From Isochrysis galbana (Eukaryota > Haptophyta > Isochrysidales > Isochrysidaceae): a stretch of 64,000 nt of DNA. The notes under the pieces were generated by a model. The model made no database searches, was not told the origin of the DNA, and saw only the letters and a list, made by a program, of their open reading frames with translations. The translations under genes were made by a program, and so were the position numbers. This document shows, in pieces, positions 41,725-52,733 of this stretch (within the stretch, counting starts at the first letter, position 1; each line of letters opens with the position of its first letter). The stretch spans positions 5,462,148 to 5,526,147 of the forward strand of contig CM030931.1 in the NCBI GenBank assembly GCA_018136815.1, written 5' to 3'.

Positions 41725-41833
41725 GCCGGGAGGCTGAGCGCCCGGCCCGGCGGCCTGCCCTGGCGTCGGCTTGAGGCCTTCTCCTGGCGTAGGACGCGGG
41801 GCTAGCGAGAGCCGGGCGCATGGCGGATGCTGC

Positions 41834-43351
41834 TTACTGCTCCTTAGCGATCTGCACGTACGAGTGAACATAGTCCATCGCGTGGTCGGCCGGCGCACGC
41901 GCGACGCGCTCAGTGTACCGCGCAAACATCTCGTCGGTGAGAGCATCGGCTTCTTGCTGCGTCTTACCGGCGGCGAGCGCTCCGCTGACGAAGGTGGAGT
42001 TGGACCAGGTGCGCGTGGTGGGCACGAAGGTGGCAGCATACGCCGCCGCGTCGTCGCCCGCCTCGCCACGCACCCACTCCGTGTGGAAGGGGCACTCGAC
42101 GAGGCCCTCCTCGGCGCCGACGAGCCTCAGCCCTGCTTGGTAGACTGGGTCAGCAGGATCCTTGAATGGGGCGGTACACTCTGCGAGCGAGCGGTACTCG
42201 TTGGGGAAATTGGTGGCATGGTGGACCTCCGGCCCTGCCACCTCGAGCCACAGCTCCGAGAAGGTGTGGTGCATCGACTCCTTTACCCTTGGTGCCGACT
42301 GGCCCAGGAAGCGTCCTGCTTGGTCCTTGGCGAAGTTGGCGACAACCATCTGGCCACCCGGGCGAAGCTCGCGCGCACGCATCAGCATGATCCGCCGCCA
42401 GTCCTCCGCCGCCTGCGCGGCGAATGCCTCGCGCGTCGGCGCGTGCTGCGTGCACGCGGAATGAAGCGCGTCGGGTATGGGCGCGGGCAGTCTCGTCAGC
42501 CAGTGCATCGCCGTCGCGGAGAAGGCAAAGTCGATGGTGCCGGAAGGGAAGCACTGGTTGTAGAATGAGGTGCCGCTCGCCACCACGTATACCTCGTCCA
42601 CCGAGCCGTCCAGGTAGCCAGGAGGCGAGGAGGGAAGAGTCCCCTGCGTGGGGCGAGTGTGGAGGACTATGGGGAGGCTTGAGCCAAGGACAAGGAGGCA
42701 ACGTCCAGGTGACACAAGAGCCGCTGTCCCGCGAGGCGGTGCCGCAGGAGTTGTGAGCTACAACAGGGCGCGCCCAGACGGGCGACCGAGGGGAGGCCGG
42801 GGGAGGGGATGGCGCAGGCAGGCGAGGCGAACAGAGCGGCTGGAGCTCGTCATGAGGGAAGGGCGCTGAGAGGGGCTCGCTCGCGCGCGCCCGGCGAGGA
42901 GGGCGAGGCGCTGGGAACGATGAGATGTCGCGCGCGCGCGGGCGAGCGGGCGCGGGCAGAGGCGAAGCTTCTGTACCTGCGTGAGGTGGAAGAGCGACTG
43001 CCAGTCGTTGCCTGGCTGATCCTCATAGCTGACGACGATGGGCGACAGAGGCTCGGCGCTCCTCACCGCGTGTACGAGCGTCCGAAACAGCGGTAGCGAG
43101 GTGCCTCCGTCGGCGGTGCCAAAGTCGGCAAAGTGGAAAGGAGTGTCCGGAGGGATTGAGAGCTCCTTCCTCCGAGCGAGAACCTTGTGGAGAGAGGCGA
43201 GCGCGAGAGGCTCGCACCTGCGGATGACGTCGAAGCATCCCTTTGTGGCAGAGGAGTAGTGGCCCGAGCCTGAGGCCCCAAAGGGGACATGCTTGCCTGC
43301 GGACTCTGAGATGAGACGGGAGAGAGAGCGGGAGGAGAGACGGCAGGACAT
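41834..43351 (-). CDS. SABATH-type (SAM-dependent carboxyl) methyltransferase
   Basis: Two exons, 43351-42977 and 42643-41834, joined in phase 0 at GT-AG sites, give 394 residues, close to the ~370 typical of plant SABATH enzymes. The first exon carries the SAM-binding segment FADFGTADGGTSLPLF (res ~74-89) and the YEDQPGNDWQSLF block; the second begins near the family loop GTSFYNQCFPSGTIDFAFSA and MHWLTRLPAPIP, then LRPGGQMVVANFAKD and SELWLEVAG. This family methylates carboxyl groups or nitrogen of small metabolites (salicylate, jasmonate, farnesoate and others); the substrate here cannot be told. The N-terminal ~20 residues, rich in Ser and Arg, may be a targeting peptide. It is divergent from the fusion gene at 45 kb. 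Confidence 0.9.
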
Positions 43352-44984
43352 CTGGGGCAAGAGGGGGGAAGGTAGGCTCTTGATTCTCTGGTGTGTAGCG
43401 ATGGCGGCCTCGTCGCGCTCTCTCTCTCTCTCTGGTCTTCTCCCGCTCTCTTGGAGGGGGAGGGGGGCGCTTCTCTCTCTATTGGGAGAAGATATATGGC
43501 CTTCTCTGGTCTCTTACCCCAACAAGCGGTGGGGAGCCGAGAGTAGTAGGAGTAGACGAAAAGGATGCTCCTAGCTTGATGACAGCAGTGAGGAAGGGTT
43601 GCACGTGAATCAGAGGCCGTCTCAGATTAAAGTACGCAGAATCGTGAGAGGAGAGGAGAGGTCTCTGAGAAAGAGGGAGGGCGAGGAGGCGGGAGCGGGG
43701 GGAGGAAGGGAGGGTTTATACTCTACTACCTGGCTGCCCATGAGGGTGTAGAAAAGTTAGAAGAGGCGTCGTACCCCTGCGAAAAGAAAACAAGGGAGCC
43801 GTCTTGAGGCTTCAGGGTGTGGGGTTGGGGGGGGGGGGGGGGGGAAGGGTGCGGGCCAGTTGTGTAGTTGGGCCAGTGGAGGAGAGTGTGGGCGACGCGG
43901 CACTCGAGGCGAGGTGTCGCAGCGGAGACACAAATAGACCCGGTCCAGCGGGTATTCCCTGGAGTCTCGGACGCACTGCGCAGCCCCCCCCCCCCACGCG
44001 CGGCATAGGCCTTGGCACGCCACGCGGCGCATTGAGAATTGATTGCTTTGGTTGTTGCTCGGTGGCCGTGATTGCGCGAACGGCGGAGCTCGCTGATGAG
44101 ATCTCGTCATCGTGTCACGCGCGGCCGAGGGAACGCGATGTGCTGCGTCGCCGTCGGCCGCGTCGCCGCCGCGGCGGCGGCGGTGGGGGTGGGGGAGGGA
44201 GGGGGGGGGGGGGGCGCCACGCCGGCGGCGAGCTTGCACATCGCGTTCCCCTCCGCGCGCGGGGGGAGGGACGGAGCGGCCGCCTTGTGGGGTGCGTGAC
44301 TCTCTGATTAGGGGGAGGGGGGGGGGGGGAGGGGGGGAGGAGATTGGGGGGGGGGGGGGAGAGGAGAAAAGGGGACGTTGTCGACGAATCTGGCCCCCCC
44401 GCCCCCCAAGGGAAGTTTCGCGCCACGAGGCCGAGTTTTGGGAGGGGGAGAGGGGCGCAAGGGACCGTGTCACGGGTCGCGGTCGAGTCTTCTTGTAGAC
44501 GGGGTGGTTTCTTTTCGATTCGGAGGGTGCGCGCGGGGGGGGGAGGGAGAGTTGGGGGCAACGCGTGGAAAGAAAGGGGGGCAGGGAGGAGAGGAGAGGA
44601 CGGCGTTGGGACGCACGAGAAGTGAGAAGTAATCCTCGAGAAGTGGAAAGAGTGTGCGGATGGCGGACGCGTTGGCTGTCGCGCCTTCGGCGTCGTGGTG
44701 AGATGATGGACGGACGCCGAGAGGCTTAGAGACGGCGGCCCGCGCGGCGGCGGTGTCACCGGTGGGAATCCTGAGAGAGAGGAGAAAACGAGAGGAAAGA
44801 AGGGAAGGGAGGGGGGGGGAGAGAGAGAGAGAGAGAGAGAGATTGGAGAGAGTGGGGGGGGGGGGGGAAGGTGCAAGAAGAGAGGGAGCCAGGAGCACCC
44901 CACGGTGAGACGATTAATCGCCCCCGGAGACGTGAAAGTACTCCCGCGGTGGGGCTCGCTGTGCAGCCGCCCTCCGGGTCCGCC
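43352..44984. other. Intergenic between divergent genes; poly-G/C and CT-rich
   Basis: The interval between the methyltransferase and the LeuDH fusion is dominated by G-runs (for example ~43826-43844 and ~44347-44359) and CT/GA tracts (~43418-43432, ~44819-44842). A shared promoter region is plausible. Several open frames exist but look like homopolymer artefacts. Confidence 0.6.
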
Positions 44985-47718
44985 ATGCTGCTGCGCACCT
45001 CTTCTCGAGTCGCCCGCCGGAGCGTCTCCTCAATCTCCGAGGGCCACCTGGCTCGCCGTACGCTTCCGAACAACCTGGGCCATCTCTACCTCGCCTCCGC
45101 CGCCCCGCTCTCCGCCTCTATGCCAGGGAATGGAGGGCTACGCCTCTGGCACTACGAAAACGACCACAAGGCGCAGAGAGAAGCCGTGGGCTTGGGGCTT
45201 GGCATGGCGCTCAAGCACTCGACGTACAACACGGGCTTCGCGGGGGCCAAGCTCATCTGCGCCGCCGCCTCTCCGCCCCACACCTGGGGCGAAGATGACA
45301 AGAAGGAGCTGCTGAGAGAGGTCGCCGCGATGCTCACCACACTCGATGGCAAGATGTACACTGGCTGCGACATGAATACGACAACTGAGGACATGGACTA
45401 CCTGTCCGAGCTATGCCTTTCGCATGGGGGACGCGACTACGTCCTCGCCGCCATAGGCAACAAGGCCTGCTGCCCCAACACTGCCACCGCGTACGGCGTG
45501 TTTGGCGCAGTCGAGGCGACACTCGGAGGCAGTGTGGCAGGCAAGCGGCTGCTCGTGCACGGCTGTGGCGGTGTGGGTTCGGTGGTGGCGCGGCTCCTCG
45601 TCGAACACGGCGCCGCACATATCGCCACGCTTGACACGCTGCCCGAGCGTGCCGATCTCGCGGGCTGCGCCAACGTCTCGCATGAGCCTGAGTGGTGGGC
45701 CGCTGGGTATGACGCCATCGTGCCGTGCTCAGCCTCGGGACTCTTCACGGAGGAGCGCGTGCTGCGCGCCGGCGCAGTGGTCGGCGCGACCAACCTGCCG
45801 TTTTCCAGTCGTGCCGCGCAGGATGTTGCCGAGGCCAGCCTCACTTTCGTGCCAGAGGGCGTCTCGTCGGCCGGCGCGGTGATCGTCGACTCAGTTGAGC
45901 ACTACTCGCGCAAGCAGTTTGCCGAGGCGCCGCCCGAGATGCTGTACGAGTTCACGCGCGAGACGGTACGCGCCAAGACGCTCGAACTGCTCGACGCGGC
46001 ACGGCGCGCCGGCGTTGCCCCCTCCGCAGTCGTCGCCGACATTGCTGAGCCGCGCGATACCGACCCGATCGGCCGTCGCTTCGAGGCATGGGCCAAGTAC
46101 AAGCAGGATGAGGAGCAGGCGCGCACGATGGCGGCGGCCGCCGCCGAAGCTCGCGCCTCCATCATCGGCCGTTATGCCGCCAAGGCGATGGACATCCACG
46201 CCAATGCGCTCTCCAACTTGGTGCTCCAAGGTGGCGGCGCCCGCGTCGCCGGCGCGCGCGCCTACTCGTCGGGCGCTCCCCGTTGCGCTCCCGCCGGTCG
46301 GCGCACCATGTCCTCTTCTGCCGCCGGTGTCGCGCGCTGGCGCTCGACTCAGAGCTTCGCCTCCTCCGCCGTCTCGGAGCACTCCGCCGATGCTGTCATC
46401 GTCGGCGCTGGAATTATGGGGCTCAATATCGCCTACCAGCTCCGCAGGCGCGATCCCAACGCCAAGATCGTCGTGCTCGAGCAGGCCCCCGTGCTCGGGT
46501 TCGGCTCATCAGGCTACTCGACGGGCTTCCAGGTGTGCATGCTGCGGCGTGCCTGATCAAGCTGCCACGCCGCGCTCAGCCGGCTTAACTTCCATCCCCC
46601 GCCCCCATCCCCGCTAGCGTGCCTACTACTCGTTTGACGAGACGATGCGCTTTGCGCTCGATGGCATGGCGGCGTACAAGAATTGGAAAGACTACCTGCA
46701 GGATCCAGCGGCCGAAGCCAAATTCACCGAGACGGGCGCCCTGTGGATGCTAGGATACGACGGGCGCACCAACGAGGCGATGGTCAAGCGGCTAGCCAAG
46801 TTTAATGTGCACGCCGACTCGCTCGACGCCGACGGGCTGCGCGAGATGTTTGGTGGCCTTATCTCGTCCGAGCCGATGCCCAAGTACAATGCTGAGGGCG
46901 ATGAGGTCGAGCAGAACCTCGGCCCTTTCTCAGCGGTGTACGAGCACGGTTGCGGCCACCTGGACTCGTCCACCTGCCTCTCCGACATCCTCCGCGCCTG
47001 CCAGCGCGACGGCATCGACGTGCGCTTCAAACAGAAGGTGGGCGGCATCGAGCTGGCCGACTGCGGTGAGCGCGTCGCTGGAGTGCGCATGGAGGACGGC
47101 CGCGTGCTCAGCTCACCCGTCGTCATCAACGCCTCGGGTCCGTGGTTCAACAAGCTCAACGCCACCGCGGGCGTCGACCTTTCCACCACCGCACTTCCGA
47201 CGCGCATCCAGGTAGGCCACAAGTGGATCCCAGAGGAGTTCTGCAAGCTCCCCTTCGTTGCCGACGGGTGGGGGCCCTCCGGCATCTACTTCATGCCGCG
47301 AGCCGCCAACAACCAGCTCGTATTTGGATCGGTAGACCATCGCTTCGAGAGCGAGATCGTCGACCCCGACGTCTATAACACATCTCTTGACCCCGACGTA
47401 AAGCAGGACTACCTGAACTGCCTCTTCCACAGGCTGCCGACGCTGCCTCGCGAAGGTGAGATCGTCGGCTTCTCGTCCATGTACACCGTCAACCAGGATG
47501 ATGTGCACCCTATGATCGGAGAGACCAGGGTCGGCGGCCTGTGGGCGTGCAACGGCTTCTCTGGCCACGGCTTCAAGCTGGCGCCGGCGGTTGGCTCGCT
47601 CGTCGCCCAGCAGATCACCCAGGTAAAGACGGACAGGTGGGAGACGGACGTGCCGCAAGACTTTATGGGGCCATACCGGCAGCCCCTCAACCTAAAGGTC
47701 AAGACGCATTTCGCGTAA
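44985..47718 (+). CDS. Leucine-dehydrogenase-like / FOXRED1-like FAD oxidoreductase fusion
   Basis: Two exons, 44985-46532 and 46618-47718, with an 85-bp GT-AG intron in phase 0, give 882 residues. The N-terminal MLLRTSSRVARRSVSS is a mitochondrial-type targeting peptide. Residues ~50-400 match Leu/Phe/Val/Glu dehydrogenases: the lysine motif GFAGAKLICAA, MNTTTEDMDYL, and a Rossmann segment LLVHGCGGVGSVVARLLVEH. Residues ~460-880 form a DAO/FOXRED1-type FAD domain: AVIVGAGIMGLNIAYQLRRR, with CNGFSGHGFKLAPAVGSLVA near the end. An internal second targeting-like stretch (MSSSAAGVARWRSTQSFASS, ~442-461) separates the halves. The reading frame is continuous. Together they suggest an amino-acid-oxidising bifunctional mitochondrial enzyme; the coupling is inference. 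Confidence 0.85.
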
Positions 47719-49476
47719 AGCGGGCCCGAGGCCCGACCGACCGGGCGCTTACTCTCTCTCTCGCACACACGCATATGCACGCGCCGAGGAGATTGCCGTT
47801 GAAATTTCTCGGCGCCGCTCGACTGTCCCTGGTCGGCACTCGTACACTCACGCTTTCCATGGTCGAAACCACAATCAACTTCAGCATGGCCGAAACTTGA
47901 CCTCGACCAACTCGCAAGTGAAGCTTCGTGTTCCCCAACCTCTCCAGCTACTCGGCCCGTGCACGGTAGAGTATTCGCCTCTCCGCTCCCTGGTTTTTTG
48001 TGCCGGGCGATAAACAGTCACGTTTGCACGCAATGATCGAACCGATCGAACAAAACACGAAGTATCATCTCGCAAATGATTCGTGGCTGACGCGTGGGTG
48101 AAAGGCGTCCGTCTCCCCACAACCCTCCTCCTTCAGTCGGCCACTATTGGACATGGAATGGGCATGGATTGAGCGATTGAACACAGTGGGCGTGTGGCCG
48201 GGCTGCTCGCAGAGTCTCGGTCGCGTACGCTCGACCCTGCCTGCGCTCGTTTCTAAGCAATCCGCCCCCGCCGCAGCAAGCTCCCTTAGTGGGTGGTGGT
48301 GGCTGGACGGGAGTCTCCGCTCGTATAAGTATGCGCGCCAACCGCGCCATTCTCGTGCGGGAACAATCACATAACGATGTCACAGCCACCACCCACAACA
48401 ATTTGTCCACGTACTACGCACCGACTACGACCAACTTTGCTACTGTTTACTGCCCTTGCGTTCTAAACCCCCGGGGGCCAACAACTTAGCTGACTACGCC
48501 CCTACTTTCGATTGGCCGTATGACCCTGATATCCGATTTTCAGCCCGTGCACGCCCTCTCCAGCCGCCTTGCGTCCGTGTGCACGGAAGTCCTTCGTGCT
48601 AAGGCTCTCTGCCTATTTATGTATGCCGCGCGGTTGCGCGCAGGCAGACAAGCGGCGCGTAAATCGCAATTTGTGAGTGCGTTGTTTTAGTATATGCGGC
48701 AGACTAATCTTAGGATTGGTCGCCATGGAGGGGGGGCTCGTGCCCTGCCCCACTCTCTCGACCTTCTCCCTTGAGGGGCGAAAACCAACCACCCCCAAGC
48801 GCTGCCACTTGGCCGGATATTCCGTTGTTTTCTATCGCCAGTTGAACTTCTGGCTTCTGGGGCGGGCCTTACGGGTCCTCTGCGAGCCCCCATTCGGAGT
48901 CCCTGAAACTTGCTAGTGTTGGTCCTTCCCCCGTTGCTTTTTCGTGTAGTTCTACCCAATTTTTGGGCAACCTACTTTATTTACAAGTGGCAAGTGGGGG
49001 TCGATGGGGGCCTCGCGCCCCCCTCCCCCCTCAACGAGCCTCAAGAGGGTGCAACCTCAAGCAGTTTGGTTTTCGGTTGTTTTCCAGCAACCACCCCTTC
49101 TCGATAAATAGCGGCGTCCCACAAGGATGCTCCTTGTCTCCTCTCGCTTTTGTTCCAACGGCAGAAGAAAAACTTGTTGCGGGTGGGGGGAGGGATATTT
49201 TTGGATGCGTGCTATACTTAGCACGCCCCATCTCCCACCCCACCTCGGTCCGGCAACTCCAGATTCCCCCTCGCGTGGAAATTAAGCCCGCGCTCCGAGA
49301 GCTCTCTTCATTCCTCTATCACCGTCTCGCTCCTCGTCCTTTCGGCAGTTCTCCCCCGATTACTAGTGTAAATGGTCCGTTTATGTTAGTCTTTTGTGTC
49401 ATCGTCATCGTGTTCTTTTTTTGTTTCCTCTGTTCCGTCCTCCTTCGTGATCTGCGCCGGTCCCGTTGCCTCCATC
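47719..49476. other. Intergenic with dispersed repeat pieces
   Basis: No gene supported. Two pieces of the AGAGGGTGCAACCTC dispersed repeat family lie here: CTAATCTTAGGATTGGTCGC and CATGGAGG at ~48705-48735, and CTCGCGCCCC...AGAGGGTGCAACCTCAAG at ~49010-49090. Other reading frames here look spurious. Confidence 0.55.
48985..49095 (+). repeat. Dispersed repeat copy, AGAGGGTGCAACCTC family
   Basis: Contains GGGGGCCTCGCGCCCCCC, then AGAGGGTGCAACCTCAAG and a TTTGGTTTTCGGTTGTTTT block in the same order as the copy at 35.5 kb (read on the other strand). The 5' block of the family is at ~48705-48735, separated by unrelated sequence. Confidence 0.7.
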
Positions 49477-50001
49477 ATGTCTGCCCCTGCCGTCACTCAG
49501 TTCGCATCCGAGCATTCGGGAGAGGTCCACGCCGGGCCTGGCACCCCTCCCTCGACTCATCCCGTCCCCGTTCCGCCCGCACTTAGTTCCGCCTATCTCT
49601 CACTGGCGTCTCCATCAAGTCATACATGCGTCCATTCCCACCCCTCGCACTCACACACCACACCGCACTCGCACTCCTTCACCACACATGGTAGCGGAGG
49701 TGATCTCTCCTCACAACCTCCAGCGGCACCGCCTCACCCACACCCTTCCACCCCACCCCACCACCGCACGGCACCGGTCCTTGCGGCGCCACCACACGGA
49801 CATGCTCACACACATGCATACGTAACTTGCTCACCACATCCACATCCGATGGAACATCACCACTATGCTTCACCGCCACCCCACCACCTCCTCCACGACC
49901 GCCACCCGGCGGTCTCCTATCCTTCCAGGCCATTTCCAACTCCAACTCCCTACCCATACATCCAAGAGGCTTGTCGCATTCGCGATGTCTCAGACCTCTG
50001 A
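49477..50001 (+). CDS. His/Pro/Ser-rich hypothetical protein
   Basis: An ATG at 49477 opens 174 codons. The sequence is dominated by His, Pro, Ser and Thr (for example HSHPSHSHTTPHSHSFTTHG), so it is either a low-complexity protein or part of a mobile element. No domain recognised. The surrounding region is rich in repeats, which favours a transposon-derived or non-genic origin. Confidence 0.3.
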   Translation: MSAPAVTQFASEHSGEVHAGPGTPPSTHPVPVPPALSSAYLSLASPSSHTCVHSHPSHSHTTPHSHSFTTHGSGGDLSSQPPAAPPHPHPSTPPHHRTAPVLAAPPHGHAHTHAYVTCSPHPHPMEHHHYASPPPHHLLHDRHPAVSYPSRPFPTPTPYPYIQEACRIRDVSDL

Positions 50002-51279
50002 AGACCCAACGAATACAAGACCCAACGAATACGCCACCATCTTGGGAATGCCGCTAGCCGCTAGCCGCTAGGTGATCAGAAATCAATCAAAAACTTCTAG
50101 AAGAAACTCCCAGCTGCCCTCTGGCGGCCCCTGGAGGCTCCTGGAGGCCAGCTCAGGGGGCAGAGGAGGCTGGGGCTGGGCCCTGGCCTCCCCTGCCTCT
50201 GCCTCGCTGGCGCTCCCGAGCCTTTGGGGCCCCCACGCTGCACCTGTTTGCCTGTCGACCAGGGGGGGAGGGGGGGTTGGAGCGATGGGCTGGCCACGAC
50301 TGGCCAGGACGCGCGAGCGCGCGAGGCAAGCGAGCCTGCCAGGGAGAGAGTGGGTCAGTAGGGTTGTCTGCTCCTGGCAAGCCATCAGGCATGCCAGGAG
50401 CATGAGTGGTTCCTCCCCCATGGCAGGAGAGGAGTGGAGAGAGGGGGGGGGGGGCTCGTGCCCCGCCATGGGTGAACCAAGTATAAACTTAGTTGCGGCC
50501 TTAGACGATATTTTCGACACCATTCACGAGCTCACAGGTTACCGCCCTACAAGACCCGTCACAACCCTCACAGACTGTCATAGATCAGACGGTATAGACA
50601 GGCTATTCATACTGCCCAGCTCCCCAGGAACCCACTCCAGAGAAATCTTATACTTATTAGCCCGGTTGTCAAACCTATCGTCAGGTGTCATGTCCACGGG
50701 GCCTTACACAACCTGACGTCAGTGACGTCAGACCTGACGTCAGGTCCAATTGATGTTTATAAAAGTATAAGCTATATATAGGATAAAATTCGACCGGTGT
50801 GGTGGTCTTACGCACGCTACGGTTGCACAGTGCGTCGCGGCACAGGTTAGAATGCACGCGGCACGCGTTCGAGACTGTCGGACCTGTGCTGGTAAGTCAC
50901 TTTTTTTTGACAACTTGTACCTTTTTTATATTCCTTTCTTAGCATTTTTAATCGAAGATCGGTCAGCCATATGACGAGACGTCTGACGGTCACCGTCAGG
51001 TTCAACTGACCTGACACCTACCTGACGACAGTGACGTCAGGCCTGACGTGACAACTAGGCTTATTAGTATGGAGATATATATTAACAGACTTCTACAGAG
51101 TTCACTTTGACAACATCAAATTCGACAGCAAACAAGTCATAAGAAGAATGATTACGAGATTCACCGCGCTGGTGAGGGCGGCACATTACGGGAACTCCAC
51201 CGACGCCTCGATCCAGAAGAGCCCAGGCAGACATGGGACGTCAACCAGATCCGCGCGATCCGCGCGCGGCGCCGCGCGT
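50002..51279. other. Repeat-rich interval with ORF remnants and a foldback element
   Basis: A plus-strand frame at ~50468-50716 with coding-like residues (NLVAALDDIFDTIHELTGYR) stops where the foldback element begins (50712). Beyond the element, ~51090-51240 again has coding-like residues (DNIKFDSKQVIRRMITRF). I infer, weakly, an old gene or element interrupted by the insertion. The rest is G-rich. Confidence 0.35.
50712..51041. mobile_element. GACGTC-rich foldback element, imperfect ~42-bp inverted termini
   Basis: The left arm (50712-50753) contains CCTGACGTCAGTGACGTCAG and ACCTGACGTCAGGT; the right arm (51000-51041) is its imperfect complement (CCTGACGTCACTGTCGTCAG when reversed). TGACGTCA-type octamers occur three times in the left arm and are partly mutated in the right. 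The 245-bp interior includes an AT-rich block near 50757-50790 and no ORF. No clear target duplication is visible. It looks like a MITE or foldback element; a regulatory cluster of CREB-like palindromes is the alternative. Confidence 0.6.
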
Positions 51280-51537
51280 CTACCCGACGGGTGACGTGCA
51301 CGACTTTGGCGTGGCCGCCGGCGAGCGCAGGAGCAGATCGACGCGCCCGGCGAAGAGGCGCGGGGGGCAGCTCCCGTCACCACCGCCGGCCGCGATTAGC
51401 GCCGCGGCCTCGCGGAGCTGACGGGAGGACACGAGCGTGCGCAGCGCGTCGAGTGTGCAGCCGCCGGCCGCGCCCCCCCGCGCGAGCGCCGACAGCGACA
51501 GCGGCAGCAGCAGCAGTCGCCGCCACGAAAGTACCAT
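51280..51537 (-). CDS. Short secreted hypothetical protein
   Basis: ATG at 51537 (minus) gives 85 residues that start with a textbook signal peptide: a basic MVLSWRR, a hydrophobic LLLLPLSLSALA and a small-residue ARGGAAGG cleavage region. The rest (CTLDALRTLVSSRQLREAAA, then a GDGSCPP segment) is short, with two cysteines. The start overlaps head-to-head with the lectin-like gene on the other strand. It may be the first exon of a longer gene; no downstream exon is resolved. No family recognised. Confidence 0.45.
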   Translation of the reverse strand: MVLSWRRLLLLPLSLSALARGGAAGGCTLDALRTLVSSRQLREAAALIAAGGGDGSCPPRLFAGRVDLLLRSPAATPKSCTSPVG

Positions 51538-52312
51538 GGTACTCGGAGCGTCCGAAAAAAAAAGACACGATCGGTGGCAGGGGGAGAGAGGAGGGAGCGC
51601 GATGAAGGACTTCGTCCTGGTGCCCGACGCGCGCACGTGGGACGAGGCGCAGCAGTACTGCCAGGTCTGCCTGGGCGGCCGGCTAGCGGTGCTCGACAGC
51701 GAGGAGAAGCACCGCATGGCCGCGCAGGCGCTCAAGCCGCGCGAGACGCTGCCGGGGGTGGTGGGCGACCTGGCCAATGGGCTGCTGCAGGCGGTGGGGA
51801 TCGCCGCGTCGGCGACGCGCATCAAGGTGCCCGACACGCTGCTCGGCGTCGGCTCGGGCGTCGAGGACCTGTGGCTCAAGGAGGCGCACATCGGCCTACG
51901 CGCCGCGCCCTCGCTCGTGCCGGGCGAGCACCCGATGCGCTGGCAGTGCCCCGTCGCGGCCGACGGTCGGGGGGCGGCGGCGGCGGAGGCGCTCCCCGTG
52001 TCCGTGCCGTGCGCGGACGCCGACGAGGCGGGGCCGCTGCTCGCCGAGGGCGCCCACCAGGAGAGCGTCCACACGGTCGACAACTGGAAGTGGGGGTGGA
52101 GCGTCGCGCACCAGCCGGCGCCGTGGCGCGCGTCGAAGCCCAACACGGCAGGGTACATGACGCGGGGCATGTGGAGCTACGGCGACGCGGGCGACCGGCG
52201 CGCCTTCCTCTGCGAGTTCGACGACAAGCGCGCGACCAAGCTGCAGCAGGCCGGCGCGGGCGACGCGCGGTGGGAGGCGGTCTGTCGCCTCCCTTCCTCA
52301 GAAGGCGAATGA
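51536..52312 (+). CDS. C-type-lectin-like protein
   Basis: From ATG 51536 the frame reads 258 residues; an internal ATG at 51602 is an alternative start just before the domain. Hallmarks of a C-type lectin fold are present: TWDEAQQYCQVCLGGRLAVL with the first Cys and the WxxA/GGRLA pattern, the DLWLKEAHIGLR strand (WIGL-like), WQCPVAADG, then MWSYGDAGDRRAFLCEF with the final Cys. A canonical EPN or QPD plus WND calcium and sugar motif is not evident, so carbohydrate binding is doubtful. No signal peptide precedes it on this strand, which is odd for this family; either an upstream exon is missing from the model or the protein is intracellular. High Ala/Arg/Gly content. Confidence 0.7.
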   Translation: MVLGASEKKRHDRWQGERGGSAMKDFVLVPDARTWDEAQQYCQVCLGGRLAVLDSEEKHRMAAQALKPRETLPGVVGDLANGLLQAVGIAASATRIKVPDTLLGVGSGVEDLWLKEAHIGLRAAPSLVPGEHPMRWQCPVAADGRGAAAAEALPVSVPCADADEAGPLLAEGAHQESVHTVDNWKWGWSVAHQPAPWRASKPNTAGYMTRGMWSYGDAGDRRAFLCEFDDKRATKLQQAGAGDARWEAVCRLPSSEGE

Positions 52313-52397
52313 GCCGAGCACTCACACGGTTGAGCACGCGAAGGCGCGCGCGCGTCCACGACGAAAGTATTCCATCTCTGTGTGTACACACACACAC

Positions 52398-52733
52398 ATG
52401 GAGGCGTTCTTCGAGCGCGCCGGCCTGCTCGACGTCTACCGCGTGCTCACTGCCTCCGCCGGCACGGCCCACCCGCCCCTCGGCACGTACGCGTTCAAAC
52501 GTTCGGAATACCTCGGTGACGGGGAGTTGACCCTTCTGACCCCACTGCACGACGAGCTGCTGTCCGTGCGCGACCCACCGCAGTGGCACCTCCTCGAGGT
52601 GCTCCTCGTCGAGTTCCGGTGGCTGTGCGCGGCGGCGGGGTACGACACGCTCACGCACGGCGTGCACAATGATTGCAAGCAATCACACGTGCTGCGCAAA
52701 CGAAACGTCTCGTATATGGCTACTTTACGTTAA
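52398..52733 (+). CDS. Hypothetical protein
   Basis: ATG at 52398, after a (CA)n tract, gives 111 codons: MEAFFERAGLLDVYRVLTAS followed by helical sequence with a HLLEVLLVEFRWLCAA segment. It starts 85 bp after the lectin-like gene on the same strand. The last ~20 codons run into the tandemly duplicated segment at 52654, so the natural end may be altered. Family not recognised. Confidence 0.45.
   Translation: MEAFFERAGLLDVYRVLTASAGTAHPPLGTYAFKRSEYLGDGELTLLTPLHDELLSVRDPPQWHLLEVLLVEFRWLCAAAGYDTLTHGVHNDCKQSHVLRKRNVSYMATLR

Noticed and set aside
43757-44903. Several Pro/Arg-rich minus-strand frames
   Set aside because: They pass through poly-G/C runs and GA tracts; homopolymer artefacts.
51538-52170. 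Upstream extension of the minus-strand secreted ORF through the lectin region
   Set aside because: Opposite-strand shadow of the lectin coding sequence; the signal peptide begins only at 51537.
51574-52530. 318-residue Arg/Gly/Ala-rich plus-strand frame overlapping the lectin-like gene
   Set aside because: Shadow frame created by high GC; no recognisable domain, unlike the overlapping lectin frame.
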